Positions 63,645 through 64,000 of a stretch of DNA of 64,000 nucleotides are shown here, piece after piece. A model generated the notes under the pieces. The model saw only the letters and a program-made list of their open reading frames with translations, was not told where the DNA came from and ran no database searches. Position 1 is the first letter of the stretch. Every line of letters starts with the position of its first letter. The stretch comes from Shimia gijangensis. Its GTDB lineage: Bacteria; Pseudomonadota; Alphaproteobacteria; Rhodobacterales; Rhodobacteraceae. Where the stretch lies: positions 1-64,000 of the forward strand of contig NZ_FQZQ01000018.1 in assembly GCF_900142085.1 (NCBI RefSeq), in the 5' to 3' direction. Both the position numbers and the translations under genes were made by a program.

Positions 63645-63992
63645 TCACAGAATGCCCCGCCACCGAAGCACTAGTACCACCAGCACGACAACCGCAATCA
63701 GGTTGAATGATAAAGCCCCTAGCAACGAAAGGATCGCGCCTTTGCGTCGATCTTTTGGATCAATGGATTGAAGCGCCGCACGCAACCCCGTGGACGCCTT
63801 GCCTATCGCCCTGGCGTCGAGCATTGGCGATAGTTTGGGATGGCCGGACATGAATTCGGCTTTAACCAGAACTTCCGCGTGACGGTGCGCCCATTTGGGC
63901 AACCGTCGACCAATCTTGCGCATGGCTTTCGCCAGATCATCCGTTTTCACCGAAAATTTCTCTTCAGCAAGCAGGCAAAGCTCTTGGTTCAC
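63645..63992 (-). CDS. small protein with C-terminal membrane anchor (5' end may lie beyond the window)
   Basis: The frame encodes at least 115 residues from GTG 63992, but it stays open to the right edge, so the real start could be outside. N-terminal part is charged and helical (LAEEKFSVKTDDLAKAMRKIGRRLPKWAHRHAEVLVKAE). It ends with GAILSLLGALSFNLIAVVVLVVLVLRWRGIL, one membrane segment with positive residues before and after, suggesting a tail-anchored inner-membrane protein. I do not recognise the family. It is convergent with glyA. Confidence 0.68.
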   Translation of the reverse strand: MNQELCLLAEEKFSVKTDDLAKAMRKIGRRLPKWAHRHAEVLVKAEFMSGHPKLSPMLDARAIGKASTGLRAALQSIDPKDRRKGAILSLLGALSFNLIAVVVLVVLVLRWRGIL

Positions 63993-64000
63993 TTTGCGAA

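Overview
The window looks like a chromosomal segment of a marine alphaproteobacterium of the Rhodobacteraceae (Roseobacter group). The basis is inference from content: choline-O-sulfate/choline catabolism genes, acyl-CoA and DmdB-like acyl-CoA metabolism, PrpE with a cluster of TTTGCA motifs, Hint-only proteins, an RTX protein, and short two-hairpin intergenic repeats of a type I associate with this family. No rRNA, tRNA, CRISPR array, prophage or replication origin was seen.

Layout. 1-620: the tail of an IS630-type transposase abuts a 5'-truncated alpha/beta hydrolase, followed by a YdcH-like gene. 700-14100: choline/betaine genes in two blocks. The left block is a BCCT-type transporter and betA, divergent from a BetI-like regulator. 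The right block is betI-betC. Between them lie about 6.6 kb holding a 1415-residue RTX protein and a MarR regulator divergent from an exported protein. betB is not in the window. 14200-21300: LysE/ArgO exporter with its LysR regulator, yebC, an SLC13-type transporter with RCK_C domains, GAPDH, ureidoglycine aminohydrolase and an SRAP protein. 21350-26620: three tandem TPR-sulfotransferase genes. 26600-33240: DUF1992, a periplasmic 5'-nucleotidase, a DUF952-pyrD-arsC-like operon, and a two-thioesterase/MATE operon divergent from a MerR gene.

33400-41400 is a beta-oxidation operon: MerR regulator, two acyl-CoA dehydrogenases with a 70-residue protein between them, a GST, a thiolase and a FadB/FadJ-type fusion, closed by a strong terminator. 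41470-43060 carries two small Hint-domain proteins. 43250-48730 holds a DMT transporter, a DmdB-like acyl-CoA ligase, a membrane protein resembling an M48 peptidase without its zinc motif, and a SPOR-domain protein. 48800-53330 is a nucleoside salvage operon read cdd-deoA-deoB-add-upp. 53500-63600 has maeB, prpE, an orphan sulfatase, a DUF6614-like protein, a creatinase-like M24 protein, nadK and glyA. An incomplete membrane protein gene ends the window.

The items most worth following are the sulfotransferase triplet, the Hint pair, the MarR/exported-protein pair with its perfect 14-bp inverted repeat, the repeat family in four copies, and several near-perfect operator-like palindromes. All functions are read from translated sequence and remembered family features; no database search was possible.
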